Positions 18,370-27,346 of a stretch of 64,000 nt of DNA are shown one piece after another. Location: contig NVWA01000008.1 in NCBI GenBank assembly GCA_002746535.1, forward strand, positions 1,935-65,934, written 5' to 3'. The position numbers and the translations under genes are program-made. The notes beneath the pieces are model-generated. The model did not search any database and was not told the origin of the DNA. It saw only the letters and a list, made by a program, of their open reading frames with translations. Position 1 is the first letter of the stretch; each line of letters begins with the position of its first letter. This DNA comes from Planctomycetota bacterium (GTDB lineage: Bacteria > Planctomycetota > GCA-2746535).

Positions 18370-19277
18370 GACATTTTAACACAATAGAAGATTTCTCTAA
18401 AAAAGAAATAGAAGAGTTTTTTAACGAAGCGGCAAAATTAAAAGCTGCCCTGAAAAATGGTGAGGTCTTAACCGCCTTAGCAGGTAAAACAATTGGACTG
18501 CTTTTTCACAAACCCAGTTTAAGAACACGAGTTTCATTTGAAGCCGGTATCGTAAAATTAGGTGGGAAATCAATTTTTATGGAAAGCGATTATGCTACTT
18601 TTGGAGTTCGAGAGCCTTTAAAGGATCATGCTAAAGTAATTTCCAGGTATGTAGATGGAATTGTGATTCGAACTTTCGGTCATGAGAAATATATGGAATT
18701 TGTAAAGCATAGTGATGTACCAGTCATCAATGGCTTGACGGATTACAATCATCCTTGTCAGGGGGTTACCGATTTATTTACAGCTAAGGAGCATTTTAAA
18801 ACGTTAGAAGGTCATAAATTGACTTTTATTGGTGATGGTAATAACGTTAGTCGAACGTTGGCCATTATTTGTACAAAATTAGGAGTTGAGTTTGCCTTAG
18901 GTCATCCAAAAGGTTATGGTTTTTCAGAAGAATTCTTAGGAAAATTTACCGCTGCTGAAAGAAATTTAATTCAAGTAACGGAATCGCCACAAGAAGCTGC
19001 TGAAGGATGCTCCATATTTTATTCAGATGTTTTCACATCGATGGGACAAGAAGAAGAAAAAGAAAAAAGATTAAAACTCTTTGAAGGTTATCAAGTAAAC
19101 AGAGAGCTTGTTGAGGTTGGTCGAGATGATGCTATTATTTTGCATTGTTTACCGGCTCATCGAGGGGAAGAAATAACGGCAGATGTCATAGATGGTCCGA
19201 GTTCTTTGATCTATGAGCAAGCGGAGAATCGTATGCATACACAGAATGCCATCATGAAAATATTAATGAGTAGTTGA
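18360..19277 (+). CDS. argF: Ornithine carbamoyltransferase
   Basis: This enzyme joins carbamoyl phosphate and ornithine to make citrulline, in cytosolic arginine synthesis. The 305-residue protein has the carbamoyl-phosphate loop SLRTRVSFE (Ser53-Arg57), HPCQ at 131-134 and the ornithine/C-terminal motif HCLPAHRGEE starting at residue 262, with Cys263 as the catalytic cysteine. The HCLPAHRGEE motif separates it from aspartate carbamoyltransferase. The start overlaps argD by 10 bases, with GGAG about ten bases upstream. An acetylornithine carbamoyltransferase, as in Bacteroidetes and xanthomonads, is the only serious alternative; the standard motif set favours the ornithine enzyme. Confidence 0.94.
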   Translation: MALRHFNTIEDFSKKEIEEFFNEAAKLKAALKNGEVLTALAGKTIGLLFHKPSLRTRVSFEAGIVKLGGKSIFMESDYATFGVREPLKDHAKVISRYVDGIVIRTFGHEKYMEFVKHSDVPVINGLTDYNHPCQGVTDLFTAKEHFKTLEGHKLTFIGDGNNVSRTLAIICTKLGVEFALGHPKGYGFSEEFLGKFTAAERNLIQVTESPQEAAEGCSIFYSDVFTSMGQEEEKEKRLKLFEGYQVNRELVEVGRDDAIILHCLPAHRGEEITADVIDGPSSLIYEQAENRMHTQNAIMKILMSS

Positions 19278-19314
19278 TAAGTTAATTTAAATAAATATTT
19301 AATCAGGGAAAAAA

Positions 19315-20001
19315 ATGAGAGAGTTTAATTTAGAGCTTAATGTAAATGACTACGCCGAAGGTTCTGTCATTATTAAAATGGGAAAAACGCATGTGTTATG
19401 TGTGGCTAGTATTGAAGAAAAAGTTCCTAGGTGGATGGCTAATTCTGGAAAAGGTTGGGTAAGTGCCGAATACAACATGTTGCCAAGAGCGAATCGTCAG
19501 AGAAAGCCAAGAGATATTTCGAAGGGCAAACAGGATGGGCGAAGTATAGAAATTCAGCGATTGATAGGAAGAAGTTTGCGGGCCGTGGTTGATATGGAAG
19601 CTTTGGGTGAAAGAATGCTTTGGATTGACTGTGATGTATTGCAAGCTGATGGAGGTACTAGATGTGCTTCAATAACTGGCGGTGCAGTAGCCATGGCGAT
19701 GGCGTTTAATAAACTAAAAGCTCAAGGTCTTATAACTAAAAACCCAATGAAAGAGCATATTGCTGCCATTAGTGTAGTTAAAAAAGGTTCTGACTTTATT
19801 GTTGATCCTGATTATGAACAAGATTCCTCGTCTGATGTTGACATGAACATTGTTATGACTGAAGGTGGTAATTTTGTAGAAATTCAAGGAACAGCTGAAG
19901 GCGATGTCTTTTCTCGTGAAGATAATGATCAGATTTTAAATTTAGCCACAGATAGCATTAAGCAATTAATTCAATTGCAAAAGGATGCTTTGAATGAATA
20001 A
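19315..20001 (+). CDS. rph: Ribonuclease PH, with shortened N-terminus
   Basis: This phosphate-dependent 3'-to-5' exoribonuclease trims tRNA 3' ends. The 228 residues include YAEGSV, VASIEEKVP, GWVSAEYNMLPRA, IQRLIGRSLRAVVD and DCDVLQADGGTR, all diagnostic. The usual N-terminus carries an R-x-x-GR-x-x-x-Q-x-R segment before the first strand. Here the protein runs directly MREFNLELNVNDYAEGS and lacks about ten residues. Upstream in frame there is no start codon before a TAA 15 bases away, and CAGGGAAAAAA gives the ribosome site, so the short start is real unless the sequence is wrong. It lies 37 bases after argF and overlaps rdgB by 8 bases. Confidence 0.93.
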   Translation: MREFNLELNVNDYAEGSVIIKMGKTHVLCVASIEEKVPRWMANSGKGWVSAEYNMLPRANRQRKPRDISKGKQDGRSIEIQRLIGRSLRAVVDMEALGERMLWIDCDVLQADGGTRCASITGGAVAMAMAFNKLKAQGLITKNPMKEHIAAISVVKKGSDFIVDPDYEQDSSSDVDMNIVMTEGGNFVEIQGTAEGDVFSREDNDQILNLATDSIKQLIQLQKDALNE

Positions 20002-20584
20002 AGTTGTTATAGCAACTTCCAATAAGCATAAGGTGAAAGAAATAAATACTTTTTTATCTAGTCATAAAATGGATTCGGTCGGTTTAAATGAATTTGATCC
20101 TATCGAACCTCCCGTAGAAGATGCCGAAACATTTCTTGGTAATGCAGAGCTGAAAGCTTTATATTATTCCAAAAAATTAGAAATGACTGTCATGGCAGAT
20201 GATTCTGGCTTGTGTGTGAATGCTTTAAAAGGCGCACCTGGTGTGAGGTCTTCACGTTTTGCTAGTGAGAATGCTAGTGATGAAGAGAATAATAATTATT
20301 TACTTGAACAACTTTCTGATCAGAAAGATCGACGAGCCTATTTCCAATGTGTTATTGCCTTGTGTTTGCCAGAAGCTAAAAGGATTATCTTTTTTGTGGG
20401 TAAATGCGAAGGTGTTATTTTAAATGAATTGCAAGGCGCCAAAGGTTTTGGATATGACCCATTATTTTTACCGGATGGAGCTTCTAAAACCTTTGCAGAA
20501 ATGACAAGTCAAGAGAAGAATAAAATTAGTCACCGGGGTATTGCTTTAGGTGGCGTTGAGAAGTTTTTAACATTTCAATTTTAA
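19994..20584 (+). CDS. rdgB: dITP/XTP pyrophosphatase (RdgB/HAM1 family)
   Basis: This enzyme hydrolyses non-canonical purine triphosphates (ITP, dITP, XTP) to monophosphates, keeping deaminated bases out of DNA and RNA. The 196-residue protein has the family start KVVIATSNKHKVKEI, the acidic centre MADDSGLCVNALKGAPGVRSSRFA, GFGYDPLFLP and the terminal KISHRGIAL. Its start overlaps rph by 8 bases, a common gene pairing in bacteria. The stop directly abuts the alaS region, so all three genes are probably on one transcript. Confidence 0.95.
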   Translation: MNKVVIATSNKHKVKEINTFLSSHKMDSVGLNEFDPIEPPVEDAETFLGNAELKALYYSKKLEMTVMADDSGLCVNALKGAPGVRSSRFASENASDEENNNYLLEQLSDQKDRRAYFQCVIALCLPEAKRIIFFVGKCEGVILNELQGAKGFGYDPLFLPDGASKTFAEMTSQEKNKISHRGIALGGVEKFLTFQF

Positions 20585-20593
20585 GTGATAAAT

Positions 20594-23230
20594 ATGAAAT
20601 CAGCAAATGAAATTCGTAATGATTTTTTGAATTATTTCGAAGATAAATATAAACACAAAATTGTTCCAAGTGCATCTTTAATTCCTCACGATGACCCTAC
20701 CTTGATGTTCACTAATGCTGGGATGAATCAATTTAAAGATATCTTTTTAGGAAAAAAGAATCCAGTTGAAATAAGAGTTGCCAATAGCCAAAAAATCATG
20801 CGAGTTTCAGGCAAGCATAATGATTTGGATGAAGTCGGTCGTGATGGTACCCATCATACTTTTTTTGAAATGTTGGGTAACTGGTCTTTTGGTGACTATT
20901 ATAAAAAAGAAGCTATATCAATGGCTTGGGAATTATTAACGGATGTCTGGAAGGTGCCTAAAGATAAACTATGGATAACGGTTTTTGAATCGGATGGTAC
21001 TGATGGGATACCATCAGATAGTGAATCAACAGATCTTTGGAAGTCTGAAACAGATGTTGATCCTAGCCATATCATTGGCTTAGGTAAAAAAGATAATTTT
21101 TGGTCAATGGGAGAAACGGGTCCTTGTGGTCCTTGTAGTGAAATACATTATAACCTTACTGATGAAAAAAGTTTTGATGATATAGCGGCAGCCTTGGATT
21201 CGCAAAAATTTGTTGAAATTTGGAATTTGGTATTCATTCAATCAAATCAAACAGCAGATGGTTTAGTGGATCTTCCTCAAAAACATGTTGATACAGGGAT
21301 GGGGTTAGAAAGGATTACCTCGCTACTGCAAAAAAAGTCCAGTAATTATGATACTGATTTATTTGCACCTTTAATTACTAAGATTGAAGAGTTAAGTGGT
21401 AAAAAATATGACCAAGGTGAAAAGGGTACTCCATTTAGAGTAATTGCTGATCATGTTCGCGCCATATCCTTTACCATTGCTGATGGTGAAATTCCTTCAA
21501 ATAATAAATCAGGTTATGTGATAAGAAAAATATTAAGACGCGCCGCAAGATTTGGTCGTGAATTAGGTTTAAATGAACCCTTTCTTTTTAAATTAGTTGA
21601 CACGTTGAAAGATTATATGGGCGAAGCCTACCCCGAATTAATTAAGAGGCATGAAGCAATTGTTGAAACGATTAAAGCCGAAGAAAGTCGATTTAAAAAA
21701 ACATTAGATACTGGTCTTGTAATTTTTGAAAAATATGCAGAAGCATTAAAAAAATCTGGAGGCTCAGTTTTTTCAGGTAAAGATACCTTCACACTTTACG
21801 ACCGTTATGGTTTTCCTTATGACTTGACCGAAGTGATGGCTAATGAAAATGGCTGGAGTGTTAATGTCTCAGAATATAAAGCTGAAATGGAAAAGGCTAG
21901 GCAAAAAGCTCAAGAGCAAGGCAAGTTTAAAATAGACATGAGTAAAATTGGTGATGGCGATGAAAGTTGGACTGTAGTTAATAAAGGTGATTATCAGTTT
22001 GTGGGATATGAAGTGAATCAAATTGAAACTTCCATTCTTGAATATTTAGAAACCGATGAAAATTATTTGATCGTATTAAAAGATAATCCTTTTTATGTAA
22101 ATGGTGGTGGTCAAGTAGGGGATAAAGGTAGTTTGAAAAGTACTAGTGGAGAATTGAAAATAGAAGATGCACAACCGGTTGGTGATAAGAAAGTTTTAGT
22201 GGCTTCTTTAATTTCTGGCGAATTTAATCCATCTGAAAAATTTACGGCTGAAGTTGATGTGGATCGTCAATTAGAAATTAGTCAGCATCATACCGCAACG
22301 CATTTATTGCATAGATCACTGCGTGATGTTTTAGGGGATATGGTTGATCAAAAGGGAAGTCTTGTTACCGAAAATCGGTTGCGCTTTGATTTTTCATATC
22401 CAAAAGCAATGACTAAAGATGAATTAAGAAAAGTAGAAAAAATAGTGAATAATGAAATTCGTCATAATACATCCGTAGAGTCAAAACTAATGAATATCGA
22501 TGAAGCCAAAGCTCAAGGAGCAACAGCATTATTTTCAGAAAAATATGATACTGATGTGCGGGTTGTTTCATCGGGTGATTTTACAAAAGAACTTTGTGGT
22601 GGAATACATGTCAAACGACTTGGAGATATTGGTCAATTTAAAATAATCAAAGAAGAATCAATTGCCGCTGGTATCAGAAGAATTGAAGCTGTTGCTGGGG
22701 CTGAAGCTTATGCTGTCATAAGTGATCAAGAGCTTATGCTTGAGAAAATAGCAGATATTTTTAAATGTAAAAATCTGGATCAATTGTTGGAGACGTCTCA
22801 AAAAATTGTAGATACTAATAAAGATCTGACAAAATCGTTGAAAGAGATTAAATTGGGTCAATTAGATAGTGATGTGAAAGAAATGATTCATAAAAAAGAA
22901 GAAGTAAACGGGATTTCTTTCATTACAGGTTCCTTTGAAAAATTAGATAAAGATAGTTTTAATAAAATTTTAGATATTATAAAAAAGGAAGTTTCTTCTT
23001 TTGTAGCTTTGATCTTTAATGTAAATGACGTAGATCGAGTTGCGGTTTCTTGTGGAATTTCTGATGATATTATTCAAAAAGGAATTAAAGCTGGAGATAT
23101 TATAAAGGAAGTTTCTGCTGTATTAGGTGGTAAAGGTGGTGGTAAGCCTAATTTAGCTAGTGGAGGTGGTGTTTTCCCAAACAAAATCGATGCTGCTGTT
23201 CAAAGTGTAAAAGAAAAAATTAACAAGTGA
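20594..23230 (+). CDS. alaS: Alanyl-tRNA synthetase
   Basis: This enzyme charges tRNA-Ala with alanine and edits mischarged serine or glycine. The chosen ATG gives the standard beginning MKSANEIRNDFLNYFEDK. A GTG nine bases upstream directly abuts the rdgB stop and is the alternative. Domains in order are the class II catalytic core (FTNAGMNQFKDIF, GNWSFGDYYKKEA, MGETGPCGPCSEI), the tRNA-recognition region, the editing domain with zinc-binding HTATHLLHRSL and CGGIHVKRLGDIG, and the C-Ala domain ending GGKGGGKPNLASGGG. At 878 residues it is full length. It follows rdgB without a gap and precedes a CBM9 gene by 9 bases. Confidence 0.96.
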   Translation: MKSANEIRNDFLNYFEDKYKHKIVPSASLIPHDDPTLMFTNAGMNQFKDIFLGKKNPVEIRVANSQKIMRVSGKHNDLDEVGRDGTHHTFFEMLGNWSFGDYYKKEAISMAWELLTDVWKVPKDKLWITVFESDGTDGIPSDSESTDLWKSETDVDPSHIIGLGKKDNFWSMGETGPCGPCSEIHYNLTDEKSFDDIAAALDSQKFVEIWNLVFIQSNQTADGLVDLPQKHVDTGMGLERITSLLQKKSSNYDTDLFAPLITKIEELSGKKYDQGEKGTPFRVIADHVRAISFTIADGEIPSNNKSGYVIRKILRRAARFGRELGLNEPFLFKLVDTLKDYMGEAYPELIKRHEAIVETIKAEESRFKKTLDTGLVIFEKYAEALKKSGGSVFSGKDTFTLYDRYGFPYDLTEVMANENGWSVNVSEYKAEMEKARQKAQEQGKFKIDMSKIGDGDESWTVVNKGDYQFVGYEVNQIETSILEYLETDENYLIVLKDNPFYVNGGGQVGDKGSLKSTSGELKIEDAQPVGDKKVLVASLISGEFNPSEKFTAEVDVDRQLEISQHHTATHLLHRSLRDVLGDMVDQKGSLVTENRLRFDFSYPKAMTKDELRKVEKIVNNEIRHNTSVESKLMNIDEAKAQGATALFSEKYDTDVRVVSSGDFTKELCGGIHVKRLGDIGQFKIIKEESIAAGIRRIEAVAGAEAYAVISDQELMLEKIADIFKCKNLDQLLETSQKIVDTNKDLTKSLKEIKLGQLDSDVKEMIHKKEEVNGISFITGSFEKLDKDSFNKILDIIKKEVSSFVALIFNVNDVDRVAVSCGISDDIIQKGIKAGDIIKEVSAVLGGKGGGKPNLASGGGVFPNKIDAAVQSVKEKINK

Positions 23231-23239
23231 GATTGTAAA

Positions 23240-24649
23240 ATGATAAATAGATTATTTGTTGTGGTTCTTTTTTTAATTTTGACTTTACCAGTCAATGCTC
23301 AAGATGAAAAGTTTACTTTGAACGGAAAAACATTTCTTTACATTCCTTATAATAAATCTAAACCTCTTATAGACGGTAAAAACTCTGATGAGATATGGTT
23401 AGATTCATTAAAATTTAAATTAAATAAAACAAAAGATTTAGGGCCAATTCCCTACTATAAAACTAAAGTTATGGTTGTTGCAGATAAAAGAAATCTTTAT
23501 TTTTCATTTGAATGTTTTGATCCTAAAATGGATAAATTAACCAAAGGTGCTATTCAAAAAGATGACGATAAAGTTTTCAAAGAAGATTATATCCTTTTAA
23601 AATTTTCTACTCATAAGAAAAATAAAGAAGATGTAGTTTCAGTTGTTGTAACAGCTAATGGTATTGTGCGGGATTCAAAAGGAGTAGACGCTAGCTGGAA
23701 TTGCAAAGACTTTAAATTTGCCATGAATAAAACTAAGAAGAGCTGGATGGTTGAAATGTCGATTCCAATTGCTTCCATTCTCGGGAAATCAACAGATAAA
23801 TTAAAAACCGGTTTGTTAATGAATGTAATTCGATATAGGCCAGAAAAAGGTTGGGATGAAGATGAAACGTCTTCTTGGTCTCGGATTGAATTAGGTTCTC
23901 CAAAAGAATTCAGTGATTTTGGTTGTATTTATTTACAGGCCTATAGTGCAAAACCTACCGGGGTTAGTAAAAGCATAATACAAAATTATTATCATAAAAG
24001 CTTACCTGCCCTTGAAATAAAGGTGGTCGATAAAAATTTTGTAATTGATGGTGATATTGAAGAGCAAATTAAAGAAGGAATTAAACCTGTGGAGTTTAAA
24101 ATGTTAGATGGTAAAAATAAAAAGAAGCCACTTAACAGAACTCAATTTTGGATAATGACCACAAAACTCGAAATGATTATCTGCATACGAAACCACGAAT
24201 CTTCTATGGATAAATTAAAAGCTGTAAAGAACATTCGCGATAAAATTAACTGGGCAGATGATATCAATGAAGTGTTCATTAATATTGGTGAGGGTGCTGA
24301 CAATAATTATTATCAAATAGCTGTTGATGCTGAAGGTACATTATTTGACGGCTATAAAAAGGATAACGGTTCTTGGAATGGTAATGAAATAAAAGTAGGA
24401 GTTAAAAAAAGCGAGAAATATTGGGACGTTGAAATTAAAATCCCTTTTGATAATTTAGATATGTCACGGATCAGCAAAAATTTTAAAAAACCTTGGCGAA
24501 TGAATCTTTCTCGAGTTAGGCCAAAGCATACTGATAATGAAGAGGTTGAAGAAACAGCTTGGTCACCTACTAGTGACACGAGATCAGGTGTGCCATCTAA
24601 GTTTGGCTTTTTATTTATGGAAGTAATTAACGCTAAATTACCTAAGTAG
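23240..24649 (+). CDS. Secreted CBM9/DOMON-like sugar-binding protein (two domains)
   Basis: This 469-residue exported protein has a signal peptide (MINRLFVVVLFLILTLPVNAQ) and two beta-sandwich domains of the carbohydrate-binding module 9/DOMON type. The first begins around residue 35 (KPLIDGKNSDEIWLDSLKF) and the second around residue 265 (FVIDGDIEEQIKEG). Typical pieces are KVMVVADKRNLYFSFECFD, DYILLKFSTHKK and EVFINIGEG. Each domain closes with a Trp-Ser/Ala-Pro-like phrase (ETAWSPTSDTRSGVPSKFGFL). Such proteins bind sugars or haem-like ligands; no catalytic site is visible. Being 9 bases after alaS, it probably shares the housekeeping transcript, an unexpected partner. A related single-domain protein is at 54508-56145. 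Confidence 0.75.
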   Translation: MINRLFVVVLFLILTLPVNAQDEKFTLNGKTFLYIPYNKSKPLIDGKNSDEIWLDSLKFKLNKTKDLGPIPYYKTKVMVVADKRNLYFSFECFDPKMDKLTKGAIQKDDDKVFKEDYILLKFSTHKKNKEDVVSVVVTANGIVRDSKGVDASWNCKDFKFAMNKTKKSWMVEMSIPIASILGKSTDKLKTGLLMNVIRYRPEKGWDEDETSSWSRIELGSPKEFSDFGCIYLQAYSAKPTGVSKSIIQNYYHKSLPALEIKVVDKNFVIDGDIEEQIKEGIKPVEFKMLDGKNKKKPLNRTQFWIMTTKLEMIICIRNHESSMDKLKAVKNIRDKINWADDINEVFINIGEGADNNYYQIAVDAEGTLFDGYKKDNGSWNGNEIKVGVKKSEKYWDVEIKIPFDNLDMSRISKNFKKPWRMNLSRVRPKHTDNEEVEETAWSPTSDTRSGVPSKFGFLFMEVINAKLPK

Positions 24650-24957
24650 ATATATTCTTATTCTAAGATTTGAACAGCTAGATCAATTTGATAATTTCTC
24701 ATCCTGGGACTACTTAACAGTTTGTTCAATTTTTTTAATTAATAAATAAATAGCTGATTTGCTTCTGCATAGTATTCTGCAAAATCTATAAATAATGTGC
24801 CAATTACTAAAATACGGACAAGTTGTCAGTAGTCTCGGGTTAAAATCTTTTTCTTGAGACAATTCAAATGAATTGTTTTTTGTGGCAAAAGTTTTTTTTG
24901 TTTTAAACTGATTTACACATAATTGAAAAATTACCTTATTGGAAAAAGAAAGATATT
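24650..24957. other. Intergenic region upstream of the DUF4962 lyase gene
   Basis: These 308 bases contain no gene. The main structure is an AT-rich hairpin with a T-run at 24859-24881, annotated separately. The rest is AT-rich and presumably contains the promoter of the downstream lyase gene; I cannot assign a consensus pair with confidence. Confidence 0.45.
24859..24881 (+). terminator. Hairpin with T-run
   Basis: ACAATTC-AAAT-GAATTGT (7-bp stem, 4-base loop) is followed by a run of T residues, the shape of a weak intrinsic terminator for the transcript ending with the CBM9 gene. The stem is AT-rich, and it lies about 210 bases beyond that gene's stop. It might also be an operator or attenuator for the following lyase gene. 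Confidence 0.4.
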
Positions 24958-27339
24958 ATGAAATCTAGTCGCCATCCACACCCGCACATCGATCCGCGTC
25001 AACCTGAAAATAAATCAAAACCAGGGACAAACCCACCTGTTTTTGCCTGGAAATCAGATTCTAATAAAGATGTTTTTTCATTAATAGTTTCAAGAGATCG
25101 CAAATTTGCTGATATTGTATTTGAAATAAAAAATCTAAAAGATTCTCTTTATCTTCCTGAGAAAGTTTTTGAAATAGGGCAATATTACTGGAAGTGGGAA
25201 TCGGAAAGTTCTAAAGGAGAAACGTTCAGTTTTCGAATTACGAAAAAAAGTGTTAAGCTTGAAGTGCCACTAGCAAAAGTTTGGTTGGATCGGTTTGATT
25301 CTGGTCACCCAAGAATATATGTTGATAGTCCTAAACTAGAAGTATTAAAAACCTTTTATCGAAATGAATTGCCATCTGAGCTTGAAGATCTCACTGGAAA
25401 AGCAGAAGATATATTATTAGATTCTCATGAGATAGAGGAGCCACCTTTTTTAGCAGATCCAAGGAAAGATTATGAAAAGTTTTTTAGTGTTTGGTATGAC
25501 GTATTAACGAAATCAAGAAAATTTGTTAGAGAAGCTGAAACATTAGCTATGGCCTGGATGTTCACTGGTGAAAAAAAATATGGTCGTGCTGCCTGTCAGC
25601 GAATGGTTTCAATTTCAAAATGGGATCCTTTTGGCTCCAGCCATATAGATCACAATGATGAAGCTCATATGTCCTTTTTATGGGATGGAGTAAAGGTTTG
25701 TGATTGGATCTGGGATGTATTTACAAAAGATGAGCGAAAATTAGTAATAGATCAATTTAGAAAACGTGGTGAGATAACTTTTGATCATATGCACAGTCGG
25801 GGTTCTTACGGTGTTACACGATTTGATTCTCATGCAGGTAGAGAAATAGTTTTTCTTGGATTACTCGCCATCGTTTTTCATGAGGAAATCCCTGATGCAC
25901 GTAAGTGGTTAGATTGGTTACGTCCGGTACTCTGTGGGATCTGGCCAATCTGGGCAAAAGATGATGGTGCTTGGGCAGAAGGCCCTTCTTATAGTCAAGC
26001 CTATATTACAATCATGACGATGTTTGCCACCGCCTTAAAAGAAGGGGCGGATATTGATTTATACAAAAGACCTTTCTGGTCTGGTCAATGTAAATGGCGT
26101 CAATGGTGCATTCCTTTTTATTCGGAATGGCAAGGATTTGGTGATCATTCAGAAGTGTGGGGTTCGACTTGTAGTAGTGAAGCCAACCTTTTGGAATCTA
26201 TTGAGCATCAATTAGGAACAAATACTTGTGCTAAACATATCAGCGAATTTAGAAAAAGAATAGAAAAGCTAGGTACTCCTGAAGAAAGAGTTTCCAGAAA
26301 TAAATCTTCGTTGGCATTTCTATTTCCAATGAAAAAAGAGAAAATTAAAATTAAAAAACAAACTAAAATGCTTGAAGTTTTTCCAGGTGCAGGATGGGCC
26401 TCTTTACGTAGTAATTTAGATTCTGCTAAAGATGATGTTGCCCTTATATTTAGAAGTTCACCCTTTGGTAGCATCAGTCATTCCCATGCTAACAATAATG
26501 ACTTTATTCTACATGTCGCAGGTAAAGCTATGGTTATGCCGAGTGGTTATTATGATGGATATGGTTCAGCTCATCATACCCATTGGATATGGCATACTAA
26601 ATCTCATAATTGCCTGACTTATTCAGACTCGTCTCAGCTCATGCGCTCTCATGATTCACGTGGAGAAATATTAAATCAATACGAAGATAAAAATCTCGTA
26701 TATTTTTGTGGCAATGCTGATGATTCATATCTTCAAGTAGAACGATGTCGCAGGCATGTTTTATTTCTTAAAAACACCAGTACTATTATTATGGTAGATG
26801 AATCGATTAATGCAGATAAAGTAATTGCAGGTTTACAATGGAATATACATTCGAGAGACCAGTTTGATCTTGATGAAGAGAATAGAACCTTTTTGTTGGA
26901 AAGAGAAGGAAGTCTTGTTAAAGGGTATTTCATGTATGGCAAGAGCTCCTATTTTACTAAAACAGAAGGTTGGTTGCCAACTATGATCTTGAAAAGAAAA
27001 GATGAGCAATGGGTTAATCAGTATCATTTGCGTTTTTCTACAGCCGATATGATTCCACAAGTTAATCTTGGTGTCATATTATGTCCGGAATATGAAGGTC
27101 TAAAGGCTCCAGTAGTTCAACGTGAATTAATTGATTCAGCAGAAATCGCACATATTGGTGATGATTTGGTTGTGATCAATCAGAATAAAAGAGAATTCAG
27201 AAAAGACGATTCATCAGATAAAGGGGTCTTGTCTATTGATGGAAAAACAACTAAAGCATTGATCGCATTAAAAATTAGTGATGTCACTTATACTATTGAT
27301 GATGAAGGTGTACAACAATTGGGGGATATCAAGACATGA
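24958..27339 (+). CDS. DUF4962/heparinase II-III family protein without a signal peptide
   Basis: This is a 793-residue polysaccharide-lyase-like protein. Residues 1 to about 110 match the DUF4962 N-terminal region (HPHPHIDPRQPEN, NPPVFAWK, then a Fn3-like sandwich). An alpha/alpha toroid follows from about residue 115 (HPRIYVDSPKLE, ETLAMAWMFTGEKKYGRAA, DGAWAEGPSYSQAY). Then comes a heparinase II/III-type beta-domain (GWASLRS, SHSHANNNDFILHVAGKAMV). Family members cleave uronate-containing polysaccharides or oligosaccharides. No signal peptide is present: the protein begins MKSSRHPHPHI, directly at what is usually the mature N-terminus. This suggests a cytosolic oligosaccharide lyase. It is convergent with the nitrate reductase gene, 7 bases apart. 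Substrate is unknown. Confidence 0.8.
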   Translation: MKSSRHPHPHIDPRQPENKSKPGTNPPVFAWKSDSNKDVFSLIVSRDRKFADIVFEIKNLKDSLYLPEKVFEIGQYYWKWESESSKGETFSFRITKKSVKLEVPLAKVWLDRFDSGHPRIYVDSPKLEVLKTFYRNELPSELEDLTGKAEDILLDSHEIEEPPFLADPRKDYEKFFSVWYDVLTKSRKFVREAETLAMAWMFTGEKKYGRAACQRMVSISKWDPFGSSHIDHNDEAHMSFLWDGVKVCDWIWDVFTKDERKLVIDQFRKRGEITFDHMHSRGSYGVTRFDSHAGREIVFLGLLAIVFHEEIPDARKWLDWLRPVLCGIWPIWAKDDGAWAEGPSYSQAYITIMTMFATALKEGADIDLYKRPFWSGQCKWRQWCIPFYSEWQGFGDHSEVWGSTCSSEANLLESIEHQLGTNTCAKHISEFRKRIEKLGTPEERVSRNKSSLAFLFPMKKEKIKIKKQTKMLEVFPGAGWASLRSNLDSAKDDVALIFRSSPFGSISHSHANNNDFILHVAGKAMVMPSGYYDGYGSAHHTHWIWHTKSHNCLTYSDSSQLMRSHDSRGEILNQYEDKNLVYFCGNADDSYLQVERCRRHVLFLKNTSTIIMVDESINADKVIAGLQWNIHSRDQFDLDEENRTFLLEREGSLVKGYFMYGKSSYFTKTEGWLPTMILKRKDEQWVNQYHLRFSTADMIPQVNLGVILCPEYEGLKAPVVQRELIDSAEIAHIGDDLVVINQNKREFRKDDSSDKGVLSIDGKTTKALIALKISDVTYTIDDEGVQQLGDIKT

Positions 27340-27346
27340 TTCTATT

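Noticed and set aside
20585..20593. GTG as the alaS start
   Set aside because: The ATG nine bases later gives the standard AlaS N-terminus; the GTG abuts the previous stop and has no better ribosome site.
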